A DNA stretch of 30,157 bases from CANKHA01 sp035652315 (GTDB lineage: Bacteria > Pseudomonadota > Alphaproteobacteria > Rhizobiales > Xanthobacteraceae): contig DASREA010000006.1 in the NCBI GenBank assembly GCA_035652315.1, positions 1 through 30,157 on the forward strand, given 5' to 3'. How positions within the stretch are numbered: the first letter of the stretch is position 1; the number at the start of each line of letters is the position of its first letter. The translations under genes were made by a program, and so were the position numbers. Below, in pieces: positions 1 to 7,634 of the stretch. The notes beneath the pieces are model-generated. The model saw only the letters and a list, made by a program, of their open reading frames with translations, did no database searches and had not been told where the DNA came from.

Positions 1-1
1 A

Positions 2-115
2 GCCTCAGCTCGCGAGCGTGCGCATTATGAAATTATGCCGATGGGCATTCATTGGCCCGACATCGACGAGGATTTGAGCATCGCAGGAATGCTGAAGGGG
101 CGGCAGACAAGTTAG
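2..115 (+). CDS. DUF2442 family protein, C-terminal fragment (cut by left edge)
   Basis: An open frame enters from the left edge and stops at a TAG at 113-115, giving the last 37 residues of a protein. The tail contains GIHWPDIDEDLSIAGML, which matches what I know of the C-terminus of DUF2442 proteins (a conserved IHWP-x-(I/L)DED pattern followed by a short helix). The function of the family is not established; members are small and often sit beside DUF4160 genes, but the upstream partner is outside this window. The gene runs convergently towards ymdB, with a hairpin in the 65-base gap. Only the C-terminus is visible, so the family call rests on one motif. Confidence 0.6.
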   Translation, partial: ASARERAHYEIMPMGIHWPDIDEDLSIAGMLKGRQTS

Positions 116-152
116 CGCGCAGTCGCAACTCGCCGGTTTGCCTCGCTCGCCG

Positions 153-178
153 ACCTCTCCCCGCACGCGGGAAGAGGT
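153..178. repeat. Hairpin between convergent genes (REP-like, possible bidirectional terminator)
   Basis: The arms 153-164 and 167-178 form a 12-bp inverted repeat with one mismatch around a 2-base loop (ACCTCTCCCCGC facing GCGGGAAGAGGT). It lies just beyond the 3' ends of the DUF2442 gene (plus) and ymdB (minus). There is no T-run, so a terminator role is inferred from position. Very similar CCTCTCCCCGC palindromes are common intergenic repeats in Bradyrhizobium-like genomes. Confidence 0.55.
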
Positions 179-180
179 GA

Positions 181-1002
181 CTACCCCCAAAACCTCGGCC
201 GCGCCTCTTCCAGAATGCCGCCGAGACGCACGCCGCCGATGCGCGTGGCAAGCCCGGTGGTGTCGTCGGTTTCCACCGCCACGCCGCAGAGCGTCGCCGG
301 CCCGTCGGCGGGCTCGAAGCGCGCGGAGGGCAGCTTGCGCAGAAAGCGCCCGAGCGGCTCGTCCTTGTTCATGCCGATGACGGAATTGTAGTCGGCGGTC
401 ATGCCCGCGTCGGTGACGAAGGCGGTGCCGCCGGCGAGAACGCGGTGGTCGGCGGTCGGCGCATGCGTGTGCGTGCCGACCACGAGGCTGGCGCGGCCGT
501 CGGCGAAATGACCCATGGCCTGCTTCTCGCTCGTCGCCTCGCCATGCATGTCGATGACGATGGCGTCCACGCCGGAGCGCAGCGGACAGGCGGAGAGTTC
601 GCGCTCGACCGCGGCGAAGGGATCGTCGAGCGGGTCCATGAAGACGCGGCCCATGGCGTTGATGACGAGCACGCGGGCGCCGTTCTTCGCCTCGATCATC
701 GCCGCGCCGCGGCCCGGCGTGCCCGCCGGATAATTGACCGGCCGGATGAGACGCGGCGCGCGCTCGATGAAGACCAGCGCCTCGCGCTGATCCCACGCAT
801 GATTGCCGAGCGTGATGGCGTCGGCACCGATGTCGACGAGGTCGTTGTAGATCGCCTCGGTGATGCCGAAACCGCCGGCGGCGTTCTCGCCGTTGATGAC
901 GACGCAATCGAGCTTCCAGTCGGCGATCAGGCGGGGCAGCCGCTCGGCGACGACGTTGCGCCCGCTGCGGCCGACGATGTCGCCGATGAAAAGAATGCGC
1001 AT
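181..1002 (-). CDS. ymdB: YmdB/TIGR00282-family metallophosphoesterase
   Basis: A 273-residue cytoplasmic phosphoesterase of the calcineurin-like fold; family members hydrolyse 2',3'-cyclic nucleotides and similar phosphodiesters with a dinuclear metal centre. The metal ligands are all visible: GDIVG with Asp8, GEN with Glu39-Asn40, GNH with Asn67-His68, DMHGE with His153, and THTH with His178 and His180. The length is normal and no signal peptide is present. It is the last gene of the minus-strand block DUF4164-zapA-6S-fau-ymdB; 112 bases containing a double hairpin separate it from fau, so it may be read through or have its own promoter. The family is certain; the physiological substrate in alphaproteobacteria is not known to me. 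Confidence 0.93.
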   Translation of the reverse strand: MRILFIGDIVGRSGRNVVAERLPRLIADWKLDCVVINGENAAGGFGITEAIYNDLVDIGADAITLGNHAWDQREALVFIERAPRLIRPVNYPAGTPGRGAAMIEAKNGARVLVINAMGRVFMDPLDDPFAAVERELSACPLRSGVDAIVIDMHGEATSEKQAMGHFADGRASLVVGTHTHAPTADHRVLAGGTAFVTDAGMTADYNSVIGMNKDEPLGRFLRKLPSARFEPADGPATLCGVAVETDDTTGLATRIGGVRLGGILEEARPRFWG

Positions 1003-1059
1003 AAAACGTGCTTCCGCAATTGGATCTTACGTCACTGTCGGCGCGATGCATCCCGCTCC

Positions 1060-1107
1060 TTCCCGCACAAGCGGGAATCCAGAAACTGGGTCCCCGCTTT
1101 CGCGGGG
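1060..1107. repeat. Double-hairpin intergenic palindromic repeat between fau and ymdB
   Basis: There are two adjacent stem-loops: TTCCCGC/GCGGGAA (1060-1066 with 1071-1077), and CCCCGC/GCGGGG (1092-1097 with 1102-1107). They are joined by AATCCAGAAACTGGGT. This arrangement is typical of a dispersed repeat class in Bradyrhizobium-like genomes. In the fau transcript it lies just after the stop codon, so it could also protect or terminate the fau mRNA. Confidence 0.65.
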
Positions 1108-1114
1108 CGAACGG

Positions 1115-1711
1115 CTAGCCGGGCGTTGCTCGGCAATCGATCACGTCGCGCTCGGTTAGCACAAAATCGAGCGCGGCGTCGCGTTCCGTGGCGGGGACTA
1201 GCGGCACTTCCTGAAGCGCGAAGGCGATGCCAAGGGCAACGACCGGCTTCAATCCGCGCAGCCGCTTGATGGTCATGTCGTAATAGCCGGCGCCGTAACC
1301 GACGCGGTAGCCGCGGCGGTCGAAGGCGAGCAGCGGCACGATCAAGATATCGGGATCGACTTCCGGCGCGCCGGCTTTCGGTTCCTGTATGCCCCAGACG
1401 CCGCTGTCGAGCGCGTCGCCGAAGGCATAGGCGCGCATGACGAGCGGCTTGCCGCGGCCGGCCACCACGGGAAGCGCGAGCTTGGCGCCGCCTTCCGCCA
1501 GCCGCTTCATCAGCGGCATCGGGCTGATTTCCGCGCCCAGGGGAAAGAAACCGGAGACGATGGCGCCGGCGGGCACCGCGACCGGAAACGGGCGAGCGGC
1601 GATCACCTTCGCCGCCGCCGCGCGCGCGGCAGGCGCAATCGCATCGCGAAGGGCGCGGGCTTGCTGGCGAATTTCGGCCTTGAGGTTGTCAGTCGACGAG
1701 GAAAGGCTCAT
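1115..1711 (-). CDS. fau: 5-formyltetrahydrofolate cyclo-ligase
   Basis: A 198-residue enzyme that converts 5-formyl-THF to 5,10-methenyl-THF with ATP, recycling the folate stored as folinic acid. Visible family signatures are the N-terminal KAEIRQQARALRDAI helix, the central SGVWGIQEP segment, the ligand-binding core DRRGYRVGYGAGYYD and the C-terminal VPATERDAALDFVLTE. I chose the ATG at 1709-1711. A longer frame to 1774 would run into the palindromic repeat at 1726-1852, and the extra residues resemble nothing in the family. The gene lies directly downstream of the 6S RNA, as in many proteobacteria (zapA-ssrS-fau), so it is probably co-transcribed with the RNA precursor. Confidence 0.93.
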   Translation of the reverse strand: MSLSSSTDNLKAEIRQQARALRDAIAPAARAAAAKVIAARPFPVAVPAGAIVSGFFPLGAEISPMPLMKRLAEGGAKLALPVVAGRGKPLVMRAYAFGDALDSGVWGIQEPKAGAPEVDPDILIVPLLAFDRRGYRVGYGAGYYDMTIKRLRGLKPVVALGIAFALQEVPLVPATERDAALDFVLTERDVIDCRATPG

Positions 1712-1725
1712 GGCGTCGCAATTAA

Positions 1726-1852
1726 CGTCATTCCGGGGCGGCGCGAAAGCGCCGGATCCGGAATCCGGATGCAATCACGGAGAGAGCTTCTGGATCCCGG
1801 GTTCGCCACGCCTTCGCTCCTTTGGAGCTACGGCGGGCGCCCCGGAATGACG
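1726..1852. repeat. 127-bp palindromic repeat with 14-bp terminal inverted repeats
   Basis: The element begins CGTCATTCCGGGGC (1726-1739) and ends with its exact complement GCCCCGGAATGACG (1839-1852). The interior has further short inverted repeats (GGATCCGGAATCC, CTCCTTTGGAG). It is non-coding on inspection. It matches the general look of miniature palindromic repeats scattered through Bradyrhizobium and Rhodopseudomonas genomes. It is inserted exactly between the 3' end of the 6S RNA and the fau start codon. Confidence 0.8.
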
Positions 1853-1869
1853 AGTCGACAAGGTGCGGA

Positions 1870-2012
1870 GCCGCCGAAACCGTCGGAGCGTGATCCCGGG
1901 AACCTACAGAAGTAGGTGGGCGCCATATGTCCGGGCCCACGGGCCCGGCCAGGGACAGCTCCCTTTGGGATCGTAAGGCCCCGGGGAATTTTGCTCCGAC
2001 GCGCCCAGCAGC
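1870..2012 (-). ncRNA. ssrS: 6S RNA (RNA polymerase-binding regulatory RNA)
   Basis: 6S RNA mimics an open promoter and sequesters sigma-70 RNA polymerase in stationary phase. On the minus strand the locus gives a long rod: the closing stem GTCGGAGC (complement of 1993-2000) pairs with GCTCCGAC (complement of 1882-1889). It can be extended by GCTGCT/GGCGGC at 2007-2012 and 1870-1875. The 3' side contains the hairpin CCTAC-TTCT-GTAGG and the GGTTCCCGGGATCACGCTCC segment typical of alphaproteobacterial 6S RNA. The position between zapA and fau is the classic synteny. The ends are approximate: I set them at the limits of the closing stem, about 143 nt. Confidence 0.87.
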
Positions 2013-2096
2013 CCCGCCAGGCGAATGTAATGCGGATGCGGCGGCCGCGCCACCAATGTTCTCCGCGCGTGCCGGGCGCCAGCGGGATGCGCGCTG

Positions 2097-2483
2097 CTAG
2101 CCCAGCGCCATTTCAGCGGGGCCCGCGCCTTTGTTGAGCTCGCGCGTGAGCTTTTCGATACGCGAGGCGGCGGAATTGAACGCGGTGATCAGGGCCGCCT
2201 GCGTCGCCTGCGCGCGGTCGGCGGCGGCGACGCGCGCGTCCTGCAAGGCGGCAAGCTCTTCCTCGAGGCGGCGGATTCGGTTTGATGCTTCGCTCAGCTC
2301 ATCGGAAATGGTCAACGCCGCCATCACCGTCAGCCGCGCATCGCCGATCTCGCCGAAACTCTTTTGCAAATTGGCGATGCGGCGATCGAGATCCTCGGCG
2401 AGCTTGAGCAGATGCTCCTCCTGCCCGTCCTCGCAGGCCATGCGGAACTGCCGCTCGTTGATGACAACGGTCACTTGCGACAT
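2097..2483 (-). CDS. zapA: Cell division protein ZapA
   Basis: A 128-residue FtsZ-ring-associated protein that bundles FtsZ filaments at midcell. The N-terminal VTVVINERQFRMACEDGQEEHLLKLAEDLDRRI is the diagnostic ZapA head, with the DGQEEHL signature. It is followed by a long heptad-rich coiled coil (about residues 60-115, rich in E, A and L) that mediates dimerisation. The start at 2483 has a GAGGG ribosome-binding site 5 bases upstream, and this overlaps the end of the DUF4164 gene (10-base gap), so the two are translationally close. The 6S RNA follows immediately downstream. Confidence 0.93.
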   Translation of the reverse strand: MSQVTVVINERQFRMACEDGQEEHLLKLAEDLDRRIANLQKSFGEIGDARLTVMAALTISDELSEASNRIRRLEEELAALQDARVAAADRAQATQAALITAFNSAASRIEKLTRELNKGAGPAEMALG

Positions 2484-2493
2484 GGCGCCCTCT

Positions 2494-2772
2494 TCATCCG
2501 TTGCCGTCGAGCACGGCGCGAATGCCGTCCATGGCGACTTCGATGCGGCGCGCGACTTCGCGATTGGCGGTCTCGATCTCGCGCGAGCGGGCGGTCATTT
2601 GATCGAGCTCCGCGGCAAGCCGCGCGCGGTCGCTGCCCAGGGCATGCAACTGATCCGCCAGCGATTGGCCATTGCGGTCGGCCTCGCGGCGGTGTTCCAC
2701 CGCCGCCTCGAGCGAGTCGAGCGCGAGCGTCAGCCGCTTTGTCGCCGCATCCAGCGCGCTGGGGTCGGTCAT
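2494..2772 (-). CDS. DUF4164 family coiled-coil protein
   Basis: A 92-residue, almost entirely helical protein with heptad character throughout (for example RLTLALDSLEAAVEHR and SDRARLAAELDQMTARSREIE). Alphaproteobacterial DUF4164 proteins have this size and sit directly upstream of zapA, as here. No catalytic motif, signal peptide or membrane segment is visible. The start at 2772 has GGAG about 7 bases upstream. From its position a partner role for ZapA or the division ring is plausible, but this is inference; no function is established to my knowledge. Confidence 0.82.
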   Translation of the reverse strand: MTDPSALDAATKRLTLALDSLEAAVEHRREADRNGQSLADQLHALGSDRARLAAELDQMTARSREIETANREVARRIEVAMDGIRAVLDGNG

Positions 2773-3075
2773 CGCTCGCTCCGGCTTTTCAATGCCGCGC
2801 AGAAGCCCAAGAAATCTGCTGCGGCGGCAAGCGCTTAGATCGAGAAGCTTACGTGCTGCCGCATCGCGGCGTCAATCGGCTTGGCCGTTTTCACCCACTC
2901 TTTTCCGCCGCCCTGTGCATGGCGCGCAGACGCGGCATCGCCTTGGTTTGACTCGGCTTTTCCCCATGCTATCCCAGCCGCGGATCACACAGGCTTTCCG
3001 ATGATGGCAAAATCTTCGCCGGCGGTTGCTGCCGCCTCCGTCCCGCAGCAAAGCCGCGAAGCGGAGGTCCATGCC
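2773..3075. other. Divergent intergenic region between DUF4164/zapA and tkt
   Basis: These 303 bases must hold the promoters for the minus-strand division genes and for the plus-strand carbon cluster. A TTGACT hexamer at 2948-2953 is the best -35 candidate for tkt, but no good -10 lies 16-18 bases from it. I see no RNA gene or repeat. The last 75 bases are open in the tkt frame and could encode a short N-terminal extension if the ATG at 3001 were used. Confidence 0.4.
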
Positions 3076-5055
3076 ATGAGCGCCGACCATCACCGCATGG
3101 CCAACGCCATCCGCGCGCTGGCGATGGACGCCGTGGAGCAGGCGAAGTCGGGCCATCCGGGCATGCCCATGGGCATGGCGGACGTCGCCACCGTCTTGTT
3201 CAGCCGCTTTTTGAAATTCGATCCCGCCGATCCCAAATGGCCGGATCGCGACCGTTTCGTCCTCTCGGCCGGGCACGGCTCGATGCTGATTTACGCGCTG
3301 CTCTATCTGCTCGGCTACGAGCGGATGACCATCGACGAGATCAGGCGCTTCCGTCAGCTCGGCTCGCTGACGCCAGGGCATCCGGAGAATTTTGTCACGC
3401 CGGGCGTGGAAACGACGACCGGCCCCCTTGGCCAGGGATTGGGCAACGCGGTGGGCATGGCCATCGCCGAGCGGCATCTCGCGGCGGAGTTCGGCGACAT
3501 CGTCGACCACCGCACTTATGTGATCGCCTCCGACGGCGATCTCATGGAAGGCATCAGCCAGGAAGCCATCGCGCTCGCCGGGCATCTGAAGCTCAACCGT
3601 CTGATCGTGCTGTTCGACGACAACGGCATTTCCATCGACGGACCTTTATCGCTCGCCGACAGCGTCGATCAGGTGAAACGTTTCGAGGCGGCGGGTTGGG
3701 CGGCAAGCCGCGTCGACGGCCACGATCCGGACGCGATCGCGGCGGCGATCGAGAAGGCGCAGACCTCGGATCGCCCGACCCTGATTGCCTGCCGCACCAC
3801 CATCGCCTTCGGCGCGCCGACCAAGGCCGGCAGCGAAAAATCGCACGGCTCGCCGCTCGGCGCCGAGGAAATCGCCGGCGCGCGGCAGAAGCTCGGCTGG
3901 ACCAGCGCCCCCTTCGAAATTCCGCCCGACATCCTCGCGGCTTGGCGCGGGGCGGGGGCGCGGTCGAAACCGGCACATGCGGCCTGGCAAAAGCGTCTCG
4001 CATCGTTCGAAGCCACGAAACGCGCGGAATTCGAGCGGCGCATGCGCGGCGATCTGCCCGGCGAGAAGCTGCGCGCCGCGGTGCGCGCGGTGAAGGAAAG
4101 CCTCGCCTCGGCGCCGAAGGAGATCGCCACCCGCGCGGCGTCCGAACTCGCGCTGGAGACGCTGATCCCGGCGTTGCCGGAAATGCTCGGCGGCTCCGCC
4201 GACCTCACCGGCTCCAATAATACCAAGACCATGAGCATGAAGGTGCTCACCGCCGCCGACTACGGTGGCCGCTTCATTCATTACGGCATCCGCGAGCACG
4301 GCATGGCCGCGGCGATGAACGGCATGGCGCTGCACGGCGGCATTATTCCCTATTCCGGAACCTTCCTCGTCTTCTCCGACTATTGCCGGCCCTCGATCCG
4401 CTTGGCCGCGCTGATGGGCGAGCGCGTCATCCATGTGATGACGCATGACTCGATCGGCTTGGGCGAGGACGGGCCGACGCATCAGCCGGTCGAGCAGCTC
4501 GCGGCCTTGCGCGCCATTCCCAACCTCTTGGTGTTCCGGCCCTGCGACACGGTAGAAACCATCGAATGCTGGCAGCTTGCGCTGGAGGCGCGCCAGAGCC
4601 CAAGCGTGCTGGCGCTAACGCGGCAGAACCTGCCGCAGCTTCGCCTTGGCCGCGACGACGACAATCGCTGCGCGCGTGGCGCCTACGAGATCACGGCGGC
4701 GGAAGGCCGCGCTCAGGTTTCCTTGTTCGCGTCCGGGTCCGAAGTCGTCATCGCGCTGGCGGCGCGCAAGCTGCTGGCCGACAAGGGGGTCGCGGCGCGC
4801 GTGGTCTCGGTGCCCTGCTTCGAGCTTTTCTTCGCCGCTCCCGACGACTACCGCGAGTCGATCATCGGCACCGCCCCGGTGCGCGTCGGCATCGAAGCCG
4901 CCGTGCGCCAGGGCTGGGACGCGATCATCGGCAGCGATGGCCTTTTTGTGGGAATGAGCGATTTCGGTGCCAGCGCGCCCTATAAGGACCTTTACCGGCA
5001 TTTCGGAATTACGCCTGAAAAGGTAGCGGAAACGGCATTGAGCGGATTGCGTTAA
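3076..5055 (+). CDS. tkt: Transketolase
   Basis: A thiamine-diphosphate enzyme that transfers two-carbon ketol units between sugar phosphates in the pentose phosphate and Calvin-type pathways. The 659 residues carry SGHPG (His27), HGSM, TPGHPEN and the cofactor motif SDGDLMEG near residue 153, ending 30 residues on at DDNGISIDG. The pyrimidine-domain block IREHGMAAAMNG and the HDSIGLGEDGPTHQP active-site loop are also present. I chose the ATG at 3076 because GGAGG lies 8 bases upstream and because it places the SGHPG histidine at 27, as in ordinary transketolases. An in-frame ATG at 3001 would add 25 residues without a ribosome-binding site. It is the first gene of tkt-gap-pgk-fba. Confidence 0.95.
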   Translation: MSADHHRMANAIRALAMDAVEQAKSGHPGMPMGMADVATVLFSRFLKFDPADPKWPDRDRFVLSAGHGSMLIYALLYLLGYERMTIDEIRRFRQLGSLTPGHPENFVTPGVETTTGPLGQGLGNAVGMAIAERHLAAEFGDIVDHRTYVIASDGDLMEGISQEAIALAGHLKLNRLIVLFDDNGISIDGPLSLADSVDQVKRFEAAGWAASRVDGHDPDAIAAAIEKAQTSDRPTLIACRTTIAFGAPTKAGSEKSHGSPLGAEEIAGARQKLGWTSAPFEIPPDILAAWRGAGARSKPAHAAWQKRLASFEATKRAEFERRMRGDLPGEKLRAAVRAVKESLASAPKEIATRAASELALETLIPALPEMLGGSADLTGSNNTKTMSMKVLTAADYGGRFIHYGIREHGMAAAMNGMALHGGIIPYSGTFLVFSDYCRPSIRLAALMGERVIHVMTHDSIGLGEDGPTHQPVEQLAALRAIPNLLVFRPCDTVETIECWQLALEARQSPSVLALTRQNLPQLRLGRDDDNRCARGAYEITAAEGRAQVSLFASGSEVVIALAARKLLADKGVAARVVSVPCFELFFAAPDDYRESIIGTAPVRVGIEAAVRQGWDAIIGSDGLFVGMSDFGASAPYKDLYRHFGITPEKVAETALSGLR

Positions 5056-5060
5056 AATCG

Positions 5061-5136
5061 TCGTTGCCGGGCGCGGTCCGGCAATCCATCTAATCATGCG
5101 AAGTGAGGGATGCCGGGCTCGATGGCCGGCATGACA
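5061..5136. repeat. Paired-hairpin palindromic repeat between tkt and gap
   Basis: It contains two stem-loops: TTGCCGG/CCGGCAA (5064-5070 with 5078-5084) and ATGCCGG/CCGGCAT (5110-5116 with 5126-5132), with GGCATGAC at the right end. The layout matches a dispersed Bradyrhizobium-type repeat. It starts 6 bases after the tkt stop codon and ends shortly before the gap ribosome-binding site, so any tkt-gap message would carry it. Confidence 0.68.
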
Positions 5137-5158
5137 AAGTGGAGATAGGAGTTCAGTC

Positions 5159-6166
5159 ATGACCGTTCGCGTCGCCATCAATGGCTTTGGCCGCATCGGC
5201 CGCAACATCTTGCGTGCCATCTACGAAGCCGAACGCAAGGACATCGAGGTCGTGGCCGTCAACGATCTCGGCCCGGTGGAAACCAACGCCCATCTCCTGC
5301 GCTATGACTCCGTGCACGGCCGCTTTCCCGGCAAGGTCACCGTGAAAGGCGACAGCATCAGCATTGGCGACGGCGCGATCAAAGTCACGGCGGTGAAGGA
5401 CCCGACGCAACTGCCGTGGAAAGATCTGCGCGTCGACATCGCGCTGGAATGCACCGGCATCTTCACCTCGAAGGAAAAGGCCTCCGCGCATCTGAAGGCT
5501 GGCGCCAAGGCGGTGCTGGTCTCGGCGCCCGCCGACGGCGCCGATCTCACCGTGGTCTATGGCGTCAATCACGAAAAACTCGGCAGGGAGCACCAAGTGG
5601 TCTCCAACGCCTCCTGCACGACCAATTGCCTCGCGCCGGTGGCCAAGGTGCTGCACGAGGCGGTCGGCATCGACAAAGGCTTCATGACCACGATCCATTC
5701 CTATACCAACGATCAGCCGACGCTCGATCAGATGCACAAGGATCTCTATCGCGCGCGCGCGGCCGCGCTGAACATGATTCCGACCTCGACCGGCGCGGCC
5801 AAGGCGGTTGGCCTCGTGCTGCCGGAACTCAATGGCAGGCTCGACGGCGTCTCCATCCGCGTGCCGACGCCGAATGTTTCGGTGGTCGATTTCAAATTCG
5901 TTGCCAAGCGCGCCACCACGAAGGACGAAATCAACGCCGCCATCAAGCGCGCCGCCGAGCAACAGCTCAAAGGCATCCTCGGCTACACCACCGAGCCCAA
6001 TGTCTCATCCGATTTCAATCACGATCCGCATTCGTCGGTGTTTCACATGGATCAGACCAAGGTCATGGACGGCACGCTGGTGCGGGTGATGTCCTGGTAC
6101 GACAACGAATGGGGCTTCTCCAACCGCATGGCGGATGTGGCCGTGGCGATGGCGAAACTGATTTAA
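5159..6166 (+). CDS. gap: Glyceraldehyde-3-phosphate dehydrogenase, type I
   Basis: A 335-residue phosphorylating GAPDH that interconverts glyceraldehyde 3-phosphate and 1,3-bisphosphoglycerate. It has the N-terminal Rossmann motif INGFGRIGR, the NAD-facing VNDLGPV segment, the catalytic SNASCTTNCLAP with Cys153, the conserved downstream HSYTNDQ, the STGAAKAVG loop and the C-terminal WYDNEWGFSNRM. The length is standard. The start has AGGAG 7 bases upstream. It lies between tkt and pgk in the same orientation and probably serves both glycolysis and gluconeogenesis. Confidence 0.97.
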   Translation: MTVRVAINGFGRIGRNILRAIYEAERKDIEVVAVNDLGPVETNAHLLRYDSVHGRFPGKVTVKGDSISIGDGAIKVTAVKDPTQLPWKDLRVDIALECTGIFTSKEKASAHLKAGAKAVLVSAPADGADLTVVYGVNHEKLGREHQVVSNASCTTNCLAPVAKVLHEAVGIDKGFMTTIHSYTNDQPTLDQMHKDLYRARAAALNMIPTSTGAAKAVGLVLPELNGRLDGVSIRVPTPNVSVVDFKFVAKRATTKDEINAAIKRAAEQQLKGILGYTTEPNVSSDFNHDPHSSVFHMDQTKVMDGTLVRVMSWYDNEWGFSNRMADVAVAMAKLI

Positions 6167-6232
6167 GCGTTTCGGCCTCATTCTTTGGAGACGGCGGCTT
6201 GTCGGTCCTTGAAATGAGGAGTGGCTCTTTTC

Positions 6233-6278
6233 CTCGTCCTGAGAAGCCGAGCGTCAGCGAGCCGTTTCGAAGGACGAG
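6233..6278. repeat. Palindromic repeat between gap and pgk
   Basis: Terminal arms CTCGTCCT (6233-6240) and AGGACGAG (6271-6278) flank GAGAAGCCGAGCGTCAGCG and TTTCGA. This is the general form of the CCTCATCCTGAG...CTCGAAGGATGAGG repeats that are common between genes in Rhizobiales. It ends 18 bases before the pgk start codon, so it would fold in the pgk leader. Confidence 0.65.
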
Positions 6279-6296
6279 CGCGCAAGCATAAGGCAG

Positions 6297-7490
6297 ATGC
6301 CTCAATTCCGCACCCTCGACGACGTGGATGTGAGCGGCAAGCGCGTGTTGCTGCGGCTCGATCTCAACGTGCCCACGGACAACGGCAAGGTGACCGACGC
6401 GACGCGGCTCGAACGCGTCGTGCCGACAATCCGCGAAATCGCCGGCAAGGGCGGCAAGGCGATCCTGCTGTCGCATTTCGGCCGGCCGAAGAAGCGCAAC
6501 CCCAAGGATTCGCTGAAGCCGGTTGCCGCAAAGCTCGTAGAGCTTTTAGGAGGGCCGGTGGCGTTTATCGACGACTGCGTAGGGCAGCGCGCCGAAGCCG
6601 CGGTGAAGGCGATGAAGCCCGGCGAAATCCTCTGTCTCGAGAACACGCGCTTTTATCCGGAGGAAGAAAAGAATGATCCCGGCTTCGCCAAGCGGCTGGC
6701 GGCGCTCGGCGACATCTATGTCAACGATGCCTTTTCGGCGGCGCATCGCGCGCATGCTTCGACCGAAGGGATCGCGCATCTGTTGCCGGCCTATGCCGGA
6801 CGCACCATGCAGGCGGAGCTGGAGGCGCTCTCCAAAGCGCTGGAGCGGCCGCAGCGGCCGGTCGCCGCCATCGTCGGCGGCGCGAAGATTTCCACCAAGC
6901 TTGATCTGCTCGGCAACCTGCTCGGCAAGGTCGAGGTGCTGATCATCGGCGGCGCCATGGCCAACACGTTTTTGCTGGCGCTGGGCAAACCCATCGGCAA
7001 ATCCCTGGTCGAAGGCGACCTCGTTCCCACCGCCAAGGACATCATGGCCAAGGCGAAAGAGAAGAACCGCGAGATCGTGCTGCCGGTGGACGCCCTGGTG
7101 GCGCAAAAATTCGAGGCCCATGCGCCCTCGCGCGCGGTGGATGTGGACAAGGTCGCCCCTGACGAGATGATCCTCGATATCGGGCCGCGCAGCATCGAGT
7201 TGGTGGTCTCGGTGCTCGCCCGCAGCAAGACTCTGGTGTGGAACGGGCCTTTCGGCGCCTTCGAGATGGAACCCTTCGACACCGGCACAATCGAGGTGGC
7301 CGAGGCTGCCGCGGAACTCACGGAAGCCGGGAAACTTGTCTCCGTCGCCGGCGGAGGCGACACCGTGGCGGCTCTCAACGCGGCTGGCGTGACGGACCGC
7401 TTTACTTACGTATCCACGGCCGGCGGCGCCTTCCTGGAATGGATGGAAGGCAAGCCCTTGCCGGGGGTGGAGGCTTTGAGGGTAAAATGA
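6297..7490 (+). CDS. pgk: Phosphoglycerate kinase
   Basis: A 397-residue monomeric kinase that transfers phosphate between 1,3-bisphosphoglycerate and ADP. The family motifs appear in order: RVLLRLDLNVP, SHFGRPK (substrate arginine), ENTRFYPEEEKN, VNDAFSAAHRAHAS, GGAKISTKLDLL, GPFGAFE and the nucleotide-binding GGGDTVAAL. The predicted start has only a weak AGG 3 bases upstream, while the N-terminus FRTLDDVDVSGKRV fits family starts well. The stop codon lies inside the arm of a perfect 11-bp hairpin (7487-7514). It is the third gene of the carbon cluster. Confidence 0.96.
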   Translation: MPQFRTLDDVDVSGKRVLLRLDLNVPTDNGKVTDATRLERVVPTIREIAGKGGKAILLSHFGRPKKRNPKDSLKPVAAKLVELLGGPVAFIDDCVGQRAEAAVKAMKPGEILCLENTRFYPEEEKNDPGFAKRLAALGDIYVNDAFSAAHRAHASTEGIAHLLPAYAGRTMQAELEALSKALERPQRPVAAIVGGAKISTKLDLLGNLLGKVEVLIIGGAMANTFLLALGKPIGKSLVEGDLVPTAKDIMAKAKEKNREIVLPVDALVAQKFEAHAPSRAVDVDKVAPDEMILDIGPRSIELVVSVLARSKTLVWNGPFGAFEMEPFDTGTIEVAEAAAELTEAGKLVSVAGGGDTVAALNAAGVTDRFTYVSTAGGAFLEWMEGKPLPGVEALRVK

Positions 7491-7622
7491 CGCCGAACGG
7501 CCATTCGGCGTCATCCCCGGCGCAACGCAGCATACAATGATGCGTTGCTGACCCGGGATCGAGAGCAATGCGTCCCGGCTCTGCGGCGCACCGCTTTGCG
7601 GTGGGCCGCGCCCGGGACACGA
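7487..7622. repeat. Composite of hairpins between pgk and fba
   Basis: The first element is a perfect 11-bp stem, ATGACGCCGAA (7487-7497) with TTCGGCGTCAT (7504-7514), which includes the pgk stop codon. It is followed by AACGCA/TGCGTT and by a CCCGG...CCGGG-type palindromic block to about 7622, resembling another dispersed Rhizobiales repeat. There is no T-run, so these look more like mRNA processing or stabilising structures than factor-independent terminators. The block ends at the fba ribosome-binding site. Confidence 0.6.
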
Positions 7623-7634
7623 AGGAGAAAAAGG

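Noticed and set aside
2881..3075. Longer transketolase N-terminus from 2881 or 3001
   Set aside because: No ribosome-binding site and sequence unlike transketolase; GGAGG before 3076 and the position of the SGHPG histidine favour the shorter form.
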